DNA of 64,000 bases, taken from the NCBI GenBank assembly GCA_963704535.1, contig OY969916.1, positions 6,510,001 to 6,574,000 of the forward strand, given 5' to 3'. The position numbers and the translations under genes were made by a program. The notes below the pieces were generated by a model that did not search any database, was not told the origin of the DNA, and was given only the letters and a program-made list of their open reading frames with translations. Source of the stretch: G963704535 sp963704535. Its GTDB lineage: Bacteria > Chloroflexota > Chloroflexia > Chloroflexales > Roseiflexaceae. Shown one piece after another: positions 25,246 to 32,995 of the stretch (position 1 is the first letter of the stretch; each line of letters opens with the position of its first letter).

Positions 25246-25294
25246 TCGAATGGTGTCTTCCGAAAGCTTGTCTTACAGGAAGAATGAGACGCCG

Positions 25295-25726
25295 CTACCT
25301 GGACCAAACCCGGATCGTAAAGTTGTAGTCGGTGACGTTGGTGCAGTTCGCGACCGTGCCGGCCGAGGAGCCGCCCGCCCAATTCGCGGAGCGCATGGTG
25401 ATATTCCAATATCCACCGCCTTGATCCGACGATCCGATCACGATGCCTACGTGGCCTAGGCTGCCCGCCCCGTCCACATTTGGCTCAAGCACGAGGATGT
25501 CGCCGTTGTTGATGTAGTTATCCAGCGGATGCCCCACGCTCGGCAGCCAGGAGTCCCAGTCGCCGGCATTCGGGTAGCTGGCCGGTAATCCTTTATAATT
25601 GGCGACGAATGTCGTACATTGGCACCAGGTGGCCGCCTGCGCCGCTTTGGGCTGGAAAACGGGGGTGGCAACCAGGAGTAGGGTGAAGGCGATCGCAACG
25701 ATCAGCCGAAGAAGGCGTGCATGCAT
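25295..25726 (-). CDS. Secreted CHAP-domain protein (putative cysteine amidase/peptidase)
   Basis: The product has 143 residues. ATG at 25726 follows AAAGGAAC and opens a classic signal peptide ending PKAAQA-ATW near residue 31. The mature part is a compact CHAP fold: the Cys in WCQCTTFVANY as the nucleophile, the His in LGHVGIVIGSSD, and NGDILVLEPN before it. CHAP enzymes cut amide bonds in peptidoglycan or related molecules outside the membrane. There is no extra wall-binding domain. A longer frame upstream exists, but the signal peptide decides the start. Confidence 0.8.
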   Translation of the reverse strand: MHARLLRLIVAIAFTLLLVATPVFQPKAAQAATWCQCTTFVANYKGLPASYPNAGDWDSWLPSVGHPLDNYINNGDILVLEPNVDGAGSLGHVGIVIGSSDQGGGYWNITMRSANWAGGSSAGTVANCTNVTDYNFTIRVWSR

Positions 25727-25943
25727 TGAAATGTTCCTTTCTTTGACATAGTTCCGGATGGCTTTGCAATCTGAGGGGTTTTGAGAGCCAACCTCTCTTG
25801 TGTCCACATATGCTAAAGCGCCCAAGAACCTTGTCTTTCTCGTGATCGCACGGAATATACGATCCATTTCCTTTGCTTGCCTTTGTTATACCATCAGCGG
25901 TCGCGCTTGCCATCGGTGAAGTACGCTATCCTGGTCCGTGGTT

Positions 25944-25957
25944 TTGACCTAGGTCAA
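25944..25957. promoter_or_regulatory. Perfect TTGAC-N4-GTCAA palindrome (FNR/CRP-like operator candidate)
   Basis: TTGACCTAGGTCAA is a 14-bp perfect palindrome 55 nt before the LuxR-type regulator start. Its form matches half-sites of CRP/FNR-family regulators, which is an inference. Confidence 0.45.
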
Positions 25958-26012
25958 CTGACTGAGTAGGCATCTATGAGCTGGAGTAGGTTGAAGAGGA
26001 GGTTTGCGTTCC

Positions 26013-26696
26013 ATGTTACCCGCAAGAGTTCTGATCGTCGACACTGCCTCGATTATTGCCGATGGGCTCTCGGTACTCTTAGATCAAAAGTCGCGCTTCA
26101 GTGTGCTTTCCTGTTCGGGCTACCCTGAGGCGCTGGACTGCATCGAATCCTTTCGGCCCCAGATTATCGTGATCAATTTCCACCACGAGGTGGCGGTCGA
26201 TGGGATCGAGATCTGCCGTCAGATCACGGCCCTGCCCGGGGAATATATGCTGCTTGTGCTTGCGCCGGGCAGCCTGCTGGTTGAAGAGGCGCTCATGTTG
26301 GAGGCGATCGAGGCCGGTGCGGATGGCGTGCTGACCCGCGAGGAAGTGACGCTCCCGGATTTGATCGCGGCGCTGGAGGATCTGCACGCGGGCCGGAGCC
26401 TGCTTGACGCGCGCCAACTGCGCGAGGCGCTCGGCGCGCGCCGCGATGCCGACACCCTAACCGACCCGCCGGGCGCCGAGTATGATCGGCTGACGCCGCG
26501 CGAGCGGGAAGTCGCCGACCTGATCGCCGAGGGTCTCTCGACGAGCGAGCTGGCCCAGCGCCTGACGATCAGTGAGCGAACAGTGCAATGTCACATCAAT
26601 AATATTCTCACCAAGCTCGGCGTGCATTCCCGGATCGAGGCGGTTGTCCAGCTCTACCGCTGGCGCCTGGAGCAGCAGTCCCCTGCCACGGGCTGA
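26013..26696 (+). CDS. LuxR/NarL-type regulator with a degenerate receiver domain
   Basis: The product has 227 residues; ATG 26013 lies ten bases after AGAGGAGG. The N-terminal half aligns to a response-regulator receiver (RVLIVDTASIIADGLSVLL), but the expected phospho-acceptor aspartate is Asn55 in IIVINFHHE and the conserved lysine region is LTREEV. The C-terminus has a complete LuxR helix-turn-helix: LTPREREVADLIAEGLSTSE, LAQRLTISERTVQCHINNI, LTKLGVHSR. So it probably binds DNA without normal phosphorylation control. No kinase is adjacent. An FNR-like palindrome at 25944-25957 may regulate it. Confidence 0.85.
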   Translation: MLPARVLIVDTASIIADGLSVLLDQKSRFSVLSCSGYPEALDCIESFRPQIIVINFHHEVAVDGIEICRQITALPGEYMLLVLAPGSLLVEEALMLEAIEAGADGVLTREEVTLPDLIAALEDLHAGRSLLDARQLREALGARRDADTLTDPPGAEYDRLTPREREVADLIAEGLSTSELAQRLTISERTVQCHINNILTKLGVHSRIEAVVQLYRWRLEQQSPATG

Positions 26697-26795
26697 GAGA
26701 CTGTCTGAAAAGGGGAGTTTGAGGGGGGCTGCCCCTCAAGACCCCCTCTCCTCCACAAATCGCGAAGGAGACAACGACCTCTTCAGACAGTCTCT
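26696..26795. repeat. 100-bp MITE-like element with 14-bp terminal inverted repeats
   Basis: AGAGACTGTCTGAA (26696-26709) and TTCAGACAGTCTCT (26782-26795) are perfect inverted ends. The interior is a family A hairpin (AAAAGGGGAGTTTGAGGGG... CCCCTCAAGACCCCC). It begins on the last base of the regulator's stop codon. This copy shows the family's full structure best. Confidence 0.85.
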
Positions 26796-26797
26796 AA

Positions 26798-26858
26798 GGA
26801 TGGAGGATGGAGGATGGAGGATGGAGGATGGAGGATGGAAACGCCATCCTCCATCCTC
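26798..26858. repeat. Heptamer repeat (GGATGGA)n with inverted tail
   Basis: Six or so GGATGGA units are followed after ACG by CCATCCTCCATCCTC, their complement, between two convergent genes. Confidence 0.9.
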
Positions 26859-26863
26859 AACTC

Positions 26864-28423
26864 TCACGCGATCACCACTTGCCCGCAGTAGTCGCAGCGG
26901 TCCATGCCGAGCGGCAGCGTGCCGGCGCAGTTGGGGCATTTGAAGGTCGCGACTTGGACTGGCACGCCGGCCCGCTGGAGCGCGGCATCGGTGTCGGCCA
27001 GCTCGCCGCGCAGGTCGCGCAGCCGCGCCAGGTACGCCTCGGGGGCCATCTCGCCCGCCTTACGCAGCCGCTCGACGTCGGCCAGGTTCTCGTGCAGCAT
27101 GCGCCGGCGTGATTGGATGCCCTCGACGCTCTGATCCTCGACAGCGGCGCGCAGGACCGGCTTGGGCGGGATGGTGGTGATGAACCAGGCCGCCCCGGCG
27201 ATCAGCGCCGAGATCAGCATCCCGGCCAGCAGCGGTGTGTACCAGAACGGGGCCGGCTGTTTGTCGAGCGCCAGCAGCCGCGCCCCGCCCCCGTCGGCGA
27301 CCACGAGCTGGTCGGAGCCGGTGAGCTTGCCGGCGTCGAGCCGGGCGATCGGCGACGTGCGCAACTCGATCTGGTGGCGCCGCCCGTCGCGGCCTGTCAG
27401 GAGCGTGACCCCACCCCCCTCGTCGCCCACCAGCACCTCGTCGGCGCCGTCGTCATCGACATCCAGCGCCACCAGCTCGTTGACCCGCTCGGAAAGGTTG
27501 GCCGACCAGAGCTGCTCGCCGCTGGCCCGGTAGGCCCACACGCCGCCGTCCTTGCCGCCCACCGCCAACTCGCGCGTCGACGGGTCGCCGTCGAGTTCGG
27601 CCTCGCGGATCTCGGTGATTGCCTGGCCGAGCGACGCATTCGCGCGCTGCTCGCCCTCGCCCGCCGCCAGCACCACCAGGTTGCCGGCGTCGCCGCCCAG
27701 CAGGACCTCGCCGTTGCCGTCGCCGTCCAGGTCGTAGGTGCGCATGCGGCGCAGCGCCCCGGAGTACGAGTAGCTCCAGCGCTGCTTGCCGTCGGCGTCG
27801 TACATCGCCACCGTGCCGTCGTGATTGGCGGCCACGATGTAGAGCGTGCCGCCGACGGTGGCCGTGTCGAGGCCGCGGATGTAGTCGCCGCTCGAAAGGT
27901 TGGCCCGCCATAGCTCGCCGCCGTCGCTCCGCAGGCCGACCAGCAGGCCGTCCATGTCGCCCACGATCACCTGGGTGCCGCCGCCGAAGCGCGCCACCGC
28001 TACGCGGGCCGGCTGGCCCACGTTCGCGACCGGCGCATCCCACAGCACCTTGCCGACGCCGTCGATCGCGGTGACGCTGCGGTCGGCCGCGAAGACGACG
28101 ATGTCTTCGACGCCGTCGCCGCTGACATCGCCGAGCGTCGTCTCGATCGGCGCGGGGAAGTCCTGGGTCCAGCGCTGCTGGCCGTCGGCCTCGTACATCG
28201 CGACCGTGCCGCTGTTCTGGACAAACAGGTCATCCTGCTTATCGCCGGTCAGGTCGATGATCTTCATGCTCCTGATGTCGGCAAACGGCTGGCTCCAGAC
28301 CTCGGTCTCGTCGTACCTGGCCAACTCGAAGCCGCTGGAGAAGGTCATCAGCGCCGTGCAGCTCATGACCGCCAGGATCAGGACCACGGCGAGGATGATG
28401 GTGATCGTGGGACGATTGTTCAT
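26864..28423 (-). CDS. Membrane-anchored beta-propeller protein with cytoplasmic zinc ribbon
   Basis: The product has 519 residues. Residues 6-30 form a signal anchor (ITIILAVVLILAVMSCTALM). Residues 45-385 hold FG-GAP/PQQ-like blades with repeated DLTGDKQDDLFV, DVSGDGVEDIVV, DLDGDGNGEVLLGG and DVDDDGADEVLVG calcium-loop motifs. A second span follows (YTPLLAGMLISALIAGAAWF), then a helical region and a zinc ribbon CPNCAGTLPLGMDRCDYCG at the C-terminus. The order suggests an external propeller linked through the membrane to a cytoplasmic metal-binding tail. It overlaps the preceding gene by 4 bp (ATGA), so they are translationally coupled. Confidence 0.75.
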   Translation of the reverse strand: MNNRPTITIILAVVLILAVMSCTALMTFSSGFELARYDETEVWSQPFADIRSMKIIDLTGDKQDDLFVQNSGTVAMYEADGQQRWTQDFPAPIETTLGDVSGDGVEDIVVFAADRSVTAIDGVGKVLWDAPVANVGQPARVAVARFGGGTQVIVGDMDGLLVGLRSDGGELWRANLSSGDYIRGLDTATVGGTLYIVAANHDGTVAMYDADGKQRWSYSYSGALRRMRTYDLDGDGNGEVLLGGDAGNLVVLAAGEGEQRANASLGQAITEIREAELDGDPSTRELAVGGKDGGVWAYRASGEQLWSANLSERVNELVALDVDDDGADEVLVGDEGGGVTLLTGRDGRRHQIELRTSPIARLDAGKLTGSDQLVVADGGGARLLALDKQPAPFWYTPLLAGMLISALIAGAAWFITTIPPKPVLRAAVEDQSVEGIQSRRRMLHENLADVERLRKAGEMAPEAYLARLRDLRGELADTDAALQRAGVPVQVATFKCPNCAGTLPLGMDRCDYCGQVVIA

Positions 28424-29241
28424 TCGTGTGCCTTCCGTTTGAGCATGTCATACGTCAGCCGCAGCACCGCCAGGATATCGGCGCTCTTGACCGCCTGCGT
28501 GGGCGCTGTGGCCGCCAGGCGAATGATGCCGCCCTGCATGTCAAGTTCCTCGATCGTGTAGGCGCCCACGACCGCGCCGACCTGGGCGGCCGGCGACTGG
28601 ACAATATCGTAGAGCTGCGGGTTGACTGAGATCCGCACGTGCAGCTCCTGGCGATTGTTGAACTTGGGCGCCTTCCACTTCTGCTTGCCGCGCGGGTTGC
28701 GCTTGTAGTAGCCCTTGCGCACCTTGACCCGCTCGACCGCCGACAGCCGCAGCATGTTGCCGTCGTAGAGCTTGGTCTTGAGGTTCAGCCACTCGTCGCG
28801 GTAGTACTCGACCGCCAGCCCCAACGCATTGGCGCCCTCGCGAAACAGCTTGCTCTGCTGCTGGGCGCCGGTCAGGTCCAGGTGGCCGAAGAAGTTGCGC
28901 TTGGAGTCCAGGTCGTCGCGCAGGATCTGGATCAGCGACCGGGCCGTGTTGTAGTGGGCGGGGAACTCCGTGCCGGGCCGGGCGCGCCGCAATGCGACCC
29001 AGACGACAACTGCGGCGATCCAGAAGCAGAACGTCACCAGGAAAAAGAAGATATTGTAGCCGAGCGCCAGATCAATGCAGGTGAACGGCAGCCCGGCGAG
29101 GAATAGGTAGAGCGGCACCCAGCGCCGGCGCTTGAGCTGCTCGGCGTGTTCGGCGTGGCGCGTTCGCAGGCCATCCATGACTTGCAGGACGGCGCGCGGC
29201 TTGTCGTTGATTGAGATGTAGACCGGATCGTAACTTGCCAT
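28420..29241 (-). CDS. Hypothetical protein with two adjacent membrane spans
   Basis: The product has 273 residues. Two hydrophobic helices at about residues 42-85 (WVPLYLFLAGLPFTCIDLAL; FFFLVTFCFWIAAVVVWVAL) form a hairpin anchor. Helical flanks and a basic C-terminal soluble domain follow, rich in KRNPRGKQKWKAPKF-type sequence. I recognise no family. The stop overlaps the start of the propeller gene by 4 bp, which implies a shared complex or process. Confidence 0.65.
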   Translation of the reverse strand: MASYDPVYISINDKPRAVLQVMDGLRTRHAEHAEQLKRRRWVPLYLFLAGLPFTCIDLALGYNIFFFLVTFCFWIAAVVVWVALRRARPGTEFPAHYNTARSLIQILRDDLDSKRNFFGHLDLTGAQQQSKLFREGANALGLAVEYYRDEWLNLKTKLYDGNMLRLSAVERVKVRKGYYKRNPRGKQKWKAPKFNNRQELHVRISVNPQLYDIVQSPAAQVGAVVGAYTIEELDMQGGIIRLAATAPTQAVKSADILAVLRLTYDMLKRKAHE

Positions 29242-29273
29242 ATCGCGCTCATTCTACTACAATCACCGGCGTT

Positions 29274-30457
29274 ATGCGTATTCTATACACCGCATTCAAT
29301 ATCGTCCCCAGCCCAAAAGGGGCCAGCACCCATATCACCTATTTTGTACGCGGGCTCGTCGGCGCCGGTTTCCAGGTCCACCTGATGACGCCGGGCGACG
29401 GCACGCTCCCACTACAGGACGAATATGAGGGCGCGCTGGTGACGCGCGTCCCGGCGGATGGCGAGGCCAATTTCCTGAGCCGGGCGGTCGCGTTCGGTCA
29501 GGCGGTGATGGCGCACCTCGACGCGGCCCCGCCTTATGACGTCGTCCACTACCGCTCGATCTGGAGCGGGCTGCCGCTGGCGCAGGCCAGGGCGCGCTAC
29601 GGCTATCGGACGCTGTTCGAGGTCAACGGCCTGCCAAGCGTCGAGTTGAAGTATCACTACCCGGCGTTGCGTGCGGGCATGGCGCCACAGAGTCAACGCC
29701 GCTGCTGCTTAAGATTCGCGAACAAGAACTGGCGACACTCGCGCTCAGTGACGCGGTTGTCTGCCCCTCGGACGTCACCCGCGCCTATCTGGCCAGCCTG
29801 GGGGTGCCGCGGGAACGGATCGCCCTCATCCCCAATGGCGTCAGCCCCAAGGACTTCGCGCCGACGCCGCTCCCGCCCGATGACGGCCACGTGCCGGTGT
29901 TGCTCTACATCGGCACGCTGGCCGATTGGCAGGGGCTGGAGCTGCTGGTCGCGGCCATGCCGCATATACTGGCCGCGCGCCCGGCGCTGCTGCGGATCGT
30001 CGGCCGGGGGCGCGGCTGGCAACGCAAGCTGCTGGCGAAACGCATCCACAAGCTCGGCCTGGAAGAGTACGTGCGCCTGGAGCCGGCTGTCCCGCACCAC
30101 GAGGTGCCTGCGCTGATCGCCGCCGCCGACGTGTGTGTGGCGCCGCTGGCGCTCAACGATCGCAATGTGACCCAGGGTTGCTGCCCGCTCAAGGTGATCG
30201 AGTGTATGGCCGCCGGCCGCCCGCTGGTCGCCGCCAATCTGCCGGTGGTGCGCGAGCTGGCGCGCGAGGACGTGGACGCGCTGCTGTTCGCGCCCGACGA
30301 CCCGGCCGACCTGGCCCGCCAGGTGCTGCGGCTGCTGGCCGACCGCGATCTGGCCGCGCGCCTGACCGCCGCCGCCGCCGAGCGGGCGCGGGCGAAGTTC
30401 ACCTGGCACGCGGCGCAGAAGCGGCTGCTGCGGGTGTATGAGCGATTGGTCATCTGA
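29274..30457 (+). CDS. Family 4 glycosyltransferase, one frame break
   Basis: ATG 29274 begins MRILYTAFNIVPSPKGASTH, the Rossmann start of GT4 enzymes. The frame runs well to about 29690 (HYPALRAG), then continues in another frame as HGATESTPLLLKIREQELAT and CPSDVTRAYL to the C-terminal half. The nucleotide-sugar domain is intact there: IPNGVSPKDF, LLYIGTLADWQGLELL, ECMAAGRPLVAANLPVVREL. Comparing start and C-terminal frame, one base is missing. The enzyme would transfer a sugar from a nucleotide donor, probably to a surface polysaccharide or glycolipid. It is divergent from 28420-29241. Confidence 0.8.
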
Positions 30458-30460
30458 GAG

Positions 30461-30500
30461 GCTGTTTGAAAGGGGGAGTTTGAGGGGGCCGCCCCTTCAT
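30461..30500. repeat. Family A hairpin repeat (truncated)
   Basis: GCTGTTTGAAAGGGGGAGTT and GAGGGGGCCGCCCCTTC begin the element, but the second arm is cut short by a cluster of other palindromes. Confidence 0.8.
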
Positions 30501-30502
30501 CC

Positions 30503-30612
30503 ACAAATGAATTTGTGGCCTGAAATTGCAAACACGTTCAAACGTGTTTAAGAACGATCTTCAACGTGTTTTAACACGTTTGCTCTATCAGGCATCGAAT
30601 TTATTCGATGAT
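30503..30612. repeat. Cluster of four AT-rich palindromes
   Basis: CCACAAATGAATTTGTGG, AAACACGTTCAAACGTGTTT, AACGTGTTTTAACACGTT and CATCGAATTTATTCGATG follow one another. Each is a near-perfect or perfect palindrome of 18-20 bp. They are AT-rich, unlike the other repeats here. No ORF is present. Confidence 0.85.
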
Positions 30613-30637
30613 TGGCGGATAATTTCCAAACGCCCTC

Positions 30638-30919
30638 TTAGGAAGACTCGATCGCTGGTAGCGCCTTTAAGAACCCGTCCATCACGATTTGGATCGCTTC
30701 CATCACCGCTTCCCGAGAAACTCGCCCGCGATAACCAATGACGATAGTATCCAGACTCTCGCCTGATGCCAACCGATCAAGGGTACCAGTAATTTCGATG
30801 CGGGTATATTTGAATGTCGGACGGCCTCCGCAGACACCTACGGCACGCACGACATGCTCGCCCAAAGGGTAATACTGATAGCGCTCGCCGTTGACGACTT
30901 CAGTAACCGGATTAATCAT
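30638..30919 (-). CDS. DUF433 domain protein (VapB-like antitoxin family), orphan
   Basis: The product has 93 residues. ATG 30919 with GAGGTGAGACG before it is preferred over the longer frame. VCGGRPTFKYTRIEITGTLDRLASGESLDT is the DUF433 hallmark: glycine-rich start and a tRxxV-like helix-turn-helix, then EAVMEAIQIV. DUF433 proteins often pair with a PIN-like DUF5615 toxin encoded just downstream. Here the next sequence downstream (30458-30637) has only repeats, so the toxin is missing or elsewhere. Confidence 0.7.
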   Translation of the reverse strand: MINPVTEVVNGERYQYYPLGEHVVRAVGVCGGRPTFKYTRIEITGTLDRLASGESLDTIVIGYRGRVSREAVMEAIQIVMDGFLKALPAIESS

Positions 30920-31032
30920 CGTCTCACCTCCGCAAGTAGTCGTGGAAATCATAACGCAGAATAACAGCAGAGACAAATGACGCTCCAGGGCGCAAATCGT
31001 CAAGCAGTATCAGATATAGCAATCCTATCAGG

Positions 31033-31090
31033 GTTGTAAAGTGGGAAGGGGTTTTGCGGGGGCTTCCCCCACACCCCCTTTTACAACTCA
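31033..31090. repeat. Hairpin repeat, family B (single copy)
   Basis: GTTGTAAAGTGGGAAGGGG and CCCCTTTTACAAC flank TTGCGGGGGCTTCCCCCACA. The same unit is tandemly repeated at 37769-38036. Confidence 0.85.
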
Positions 31091-31100
31091 TTTAGGAATG

Positions 31101-32228
31101 CTATAGCAGCCGCCGATACAACGCCAGGTTGCTCGCGATCTCCTGCTCGGGCGCGAAATCGCGCATAACGGTGGCGCGCGCCGCGCGGCCCAGCCGCCGG
31201 CGCTGCTCGGCGTCGTCGAGCAGCGCCTCGATCGCGGCGGCCAGCGCCGCGACATCGCCGGGCGGGACCAGGCGGCCGTTCTCGCCGTCGCGCAGGGCGT
31301 CGGGGATGCCGCCGACCGGCGTGCTGACGATCGCCCGCTCGCAGGCCATCCCCTCCAGCAGCGCGTTGGGCAGACCATCGCGCAGCGAGGGCAGCAGCAG
31401 CACATCGATCAGGTTGTAGTAGCCGGGCAGCGCCTGCGGCGGCACGTCGGGGGCCACGACCACCGGCAGGTCGCGGTTCTGGCGCAGGAACACGTTCAGC
31501 AGGTCGCCGTCGTCGCCGGGCCGCGCGCCGCCGACCAGCAGCAGCGCTGCCGGCCGTCGGCGCGCGACCTCGCCGTAGGCTAGCAGCAGCGGCGCCAGGC
31601 CCTTCTTGGCGCGCGCCTCGCCGACGAAGCCCAGGACCGGCCGGTCGCCGAGGCCAAGCCTGGCGGCCAGCGCCAGGTCGGGCGGGGCCGGTGCGAAGTG
31701 CGCGGCGTCGACCCCGTTGGGGATCAGCGTCACCTCGCGGCCGAGGGCTAGCGCCCGCGCCTTGCGCGCCAGGTCGCGCGTGTTGGCGGTGATGGCGTCG
31801 GCCGAGCGCAGCGCGTGCAGGATCTGCGCCGCATTGGCGGGGTCGAAGACCGCGCGGTCCAGGTCGTTGCCGCGTGCGCTGACGATCGCCGGGCGGCCCA
31901 AGTAGCGGCCGGCATACGCCGCGACAAACCCGGCCTGGGTGAGAAAGTACGCATGCAGCAAGTCGAACGGGCGCTCGCCATGGCGGGCGATTAGGTAATC
32001 GAACCAGCCGGTGAGCGTATCGGCCGCCTGACGGTGCGCGCCGAGCCGGTGGACCACGACGCCATCCAGCTCGGTGCGGGTAGTCTGCCCCGCCGCAAGG
32101 CGCTTGGTGGGCGCGAGAACCTCGACATCGCAGCCGACCGCGCTAAGGCCCCGCGCCAACCGTGCGGCCGAGACCGCCAGCCCGCCCAGATCAGGCGTAT
32201 ATCTTTCGGTGAGCAGCGCTATACGCAT
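31101..32228 (-). CDS. Family 4 glycosyltransferase
   Basis: The product has 375 residues, intact. It begins MRIALLTERYTPDLGGLAVS and shows the acceptor-domain HAYFLTQAGFVAAYAG, then the donor domain VTLIPNGVDAAHFAP, LGFVGEARAKKGLAPLLLAY and the EX7E-like motif LRDGLPNALLEGMACERAIV. It is a retaining transferase using a nucleotide sugar, likely for exopolysaccharide or lipid glycosylation; the sugar is unknown. It is on the opposite strand from the other GT4 gene and near no complete polysaccharide cluster. Confidence 0.85.
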   Translation of the reverse strand: MRIALLTERYTPDLGGLAVSAARLARGLSAVGCDVEVLAPTKRLAAGQTTRTELDGVVVHRLGAHRQAADTLTGWFDYLIARHGERPFDLLHAYFLTQAGFVAAYAGRYLGRPAIVSARGNDLDRAVFDPANAAQILHALRSADAITANTRDLARKARALALGREVTLIPNGVDAAHFAPAPPDLALAARLGLGDRPVLGFVGEARAKKGLAPLLLAYGEVARRRPAALLLVGGARPGDDGDLLNVFLRQNRDLPVVVAPDVPPQALPGYYNLIDVLLLPSLRDGLPNALLEGMACERAIVSTPVGGIPDALRDGENGRLVPPGDVAALAAAIEALLDDAEQRRRLGRAARATVMRDFAPEQEIASNLALYRRLL

Positions 32229-32261
32229 CTTCGCAGATTTGGTATGATCACACGGAGAAAT

Positions 32262-32330
32262 TGAGAATTGAGAATTGAGAATTGAGAATCTGACTTCTCC
32301 CCTTTTTGTTCTTTGTTCTTGGACAAGGTT
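32262..32330. repeat. Heptamer runs (GAGAATT)n and (TTCTTTG)n
   Basis: Four GAGAATT units at 32262-32289 are followed by TTTTTGTTCTTTGTTCTTGG. Both have period 7. Confidence 0.85.
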
Positions 32331-32348
32331 TCGGGTGACGCTGTTCTA

Positions 32349-32408
32349 CTTTACAATGTGGGTGGGGAAGACTGAGGGGGCTGCCCCCTCAAACCCCCTT
32401 TTTTTCAG
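32349..32408. repeat. Family A2 hairpin repeat
   Basis: CTTTACAATGTGGGTGGGG, then ACTGAGGGGGCTGCCCCCTC and AAACCCCCTTTTTTTC. It ends just before the ribosome-binding site of the next gene. Confidence 0.85.
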
Positions 32409-32425
32409 AGCCAGGAGACCAACGA

Positions 32426-32716
32426 ATGTCTACCCCACCAGCACGGTCCCAGTGCGAGATGATCATCGGCTACCTTGTGCCGCACCGCTGCGACCACCCG
32501 GCCCTGGGGCGCTGCGCCCGCTGCGGACGCGGCTACTGCGAGGAGCATGTGTCCGTGACCGCCGATGGGCTGGCCTGCCTGGCGTGCCAGCAAGGGCTGG
32601 CCCAGCCGGTCGCCCTGCCCCTGACCGCCCAAACCTACGACACGACCGACATCGCCGTGTTCAACGCGGCGAGCCGCTGGGATGACGACGACGACACATT
32701 CTCCGACTTGAGTTGA
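32426..32716 (+). CDS. Small zinc-finger (B-box-like) protein
   Basis: The product has 96 residues; ATG 32426 follows AGGAGACCAACG. Residues 10-54 carry a Cys/His ladder: Cys10, His20, Cys22, His24, Cys30, Cys33, Cys38, His41, Cys51 and Cys54 (CARCGRGYCEEH and LACLACQQG). This spacing resembles bacterial B-box-type zinc fingers that lie before membrane or signalling domains. Here the rest is a short acidic tail DDDDDTFSDLS. Function unknown; a protein-binding role is likely. Confidence 0.65.
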   Translation: MSTPPARSQCEMIIGYLVPHRCDHPALGRCARCGRGYCEEHVSVTADGLACLACQQGLAQPVALPLTAQTYDTTDIAVFNAASRWDDDDDTFSDLS

Positions 32717-32870
32717 TGATTTGCGCCGGCGCGACGGATATGCGATACTCGTGGCGCACTAGATACGCCCGGTCGATGTTCCCGCACCGTACCCGATTCC
32801 CGTGGCGCTGTCAAACGAGGCATCCCCGCAATGGGACAACGACGTATAAAGAGACACCCTGTAGGGCCGG

Positions 32871-32974
32871 CCCTCCGTGGCGGCCCCGTGACCGTGGCGG
32901 CCCTCCGTGGCGGCCCGTGACCGTGGCGGCCCTCCGTGGCGGCCCCGTGACCGTGGCGGCCCTCCGTGGCCGCC
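32871..32974. repeat. Tandem repeat, four units of 29-30 bp
   Basis: Units CCCTCCGTGGCGGCCCCGTG plus ACCGTGGCGG start at 32871, 32901, 32930 and 32960. The array ends right before the ribosome-binding site of the GH13 gene, so it sits in its leader. Confidence 0.9.
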
Positions 32975-32995
32975 CAAACGAGGAGCAACATCACT

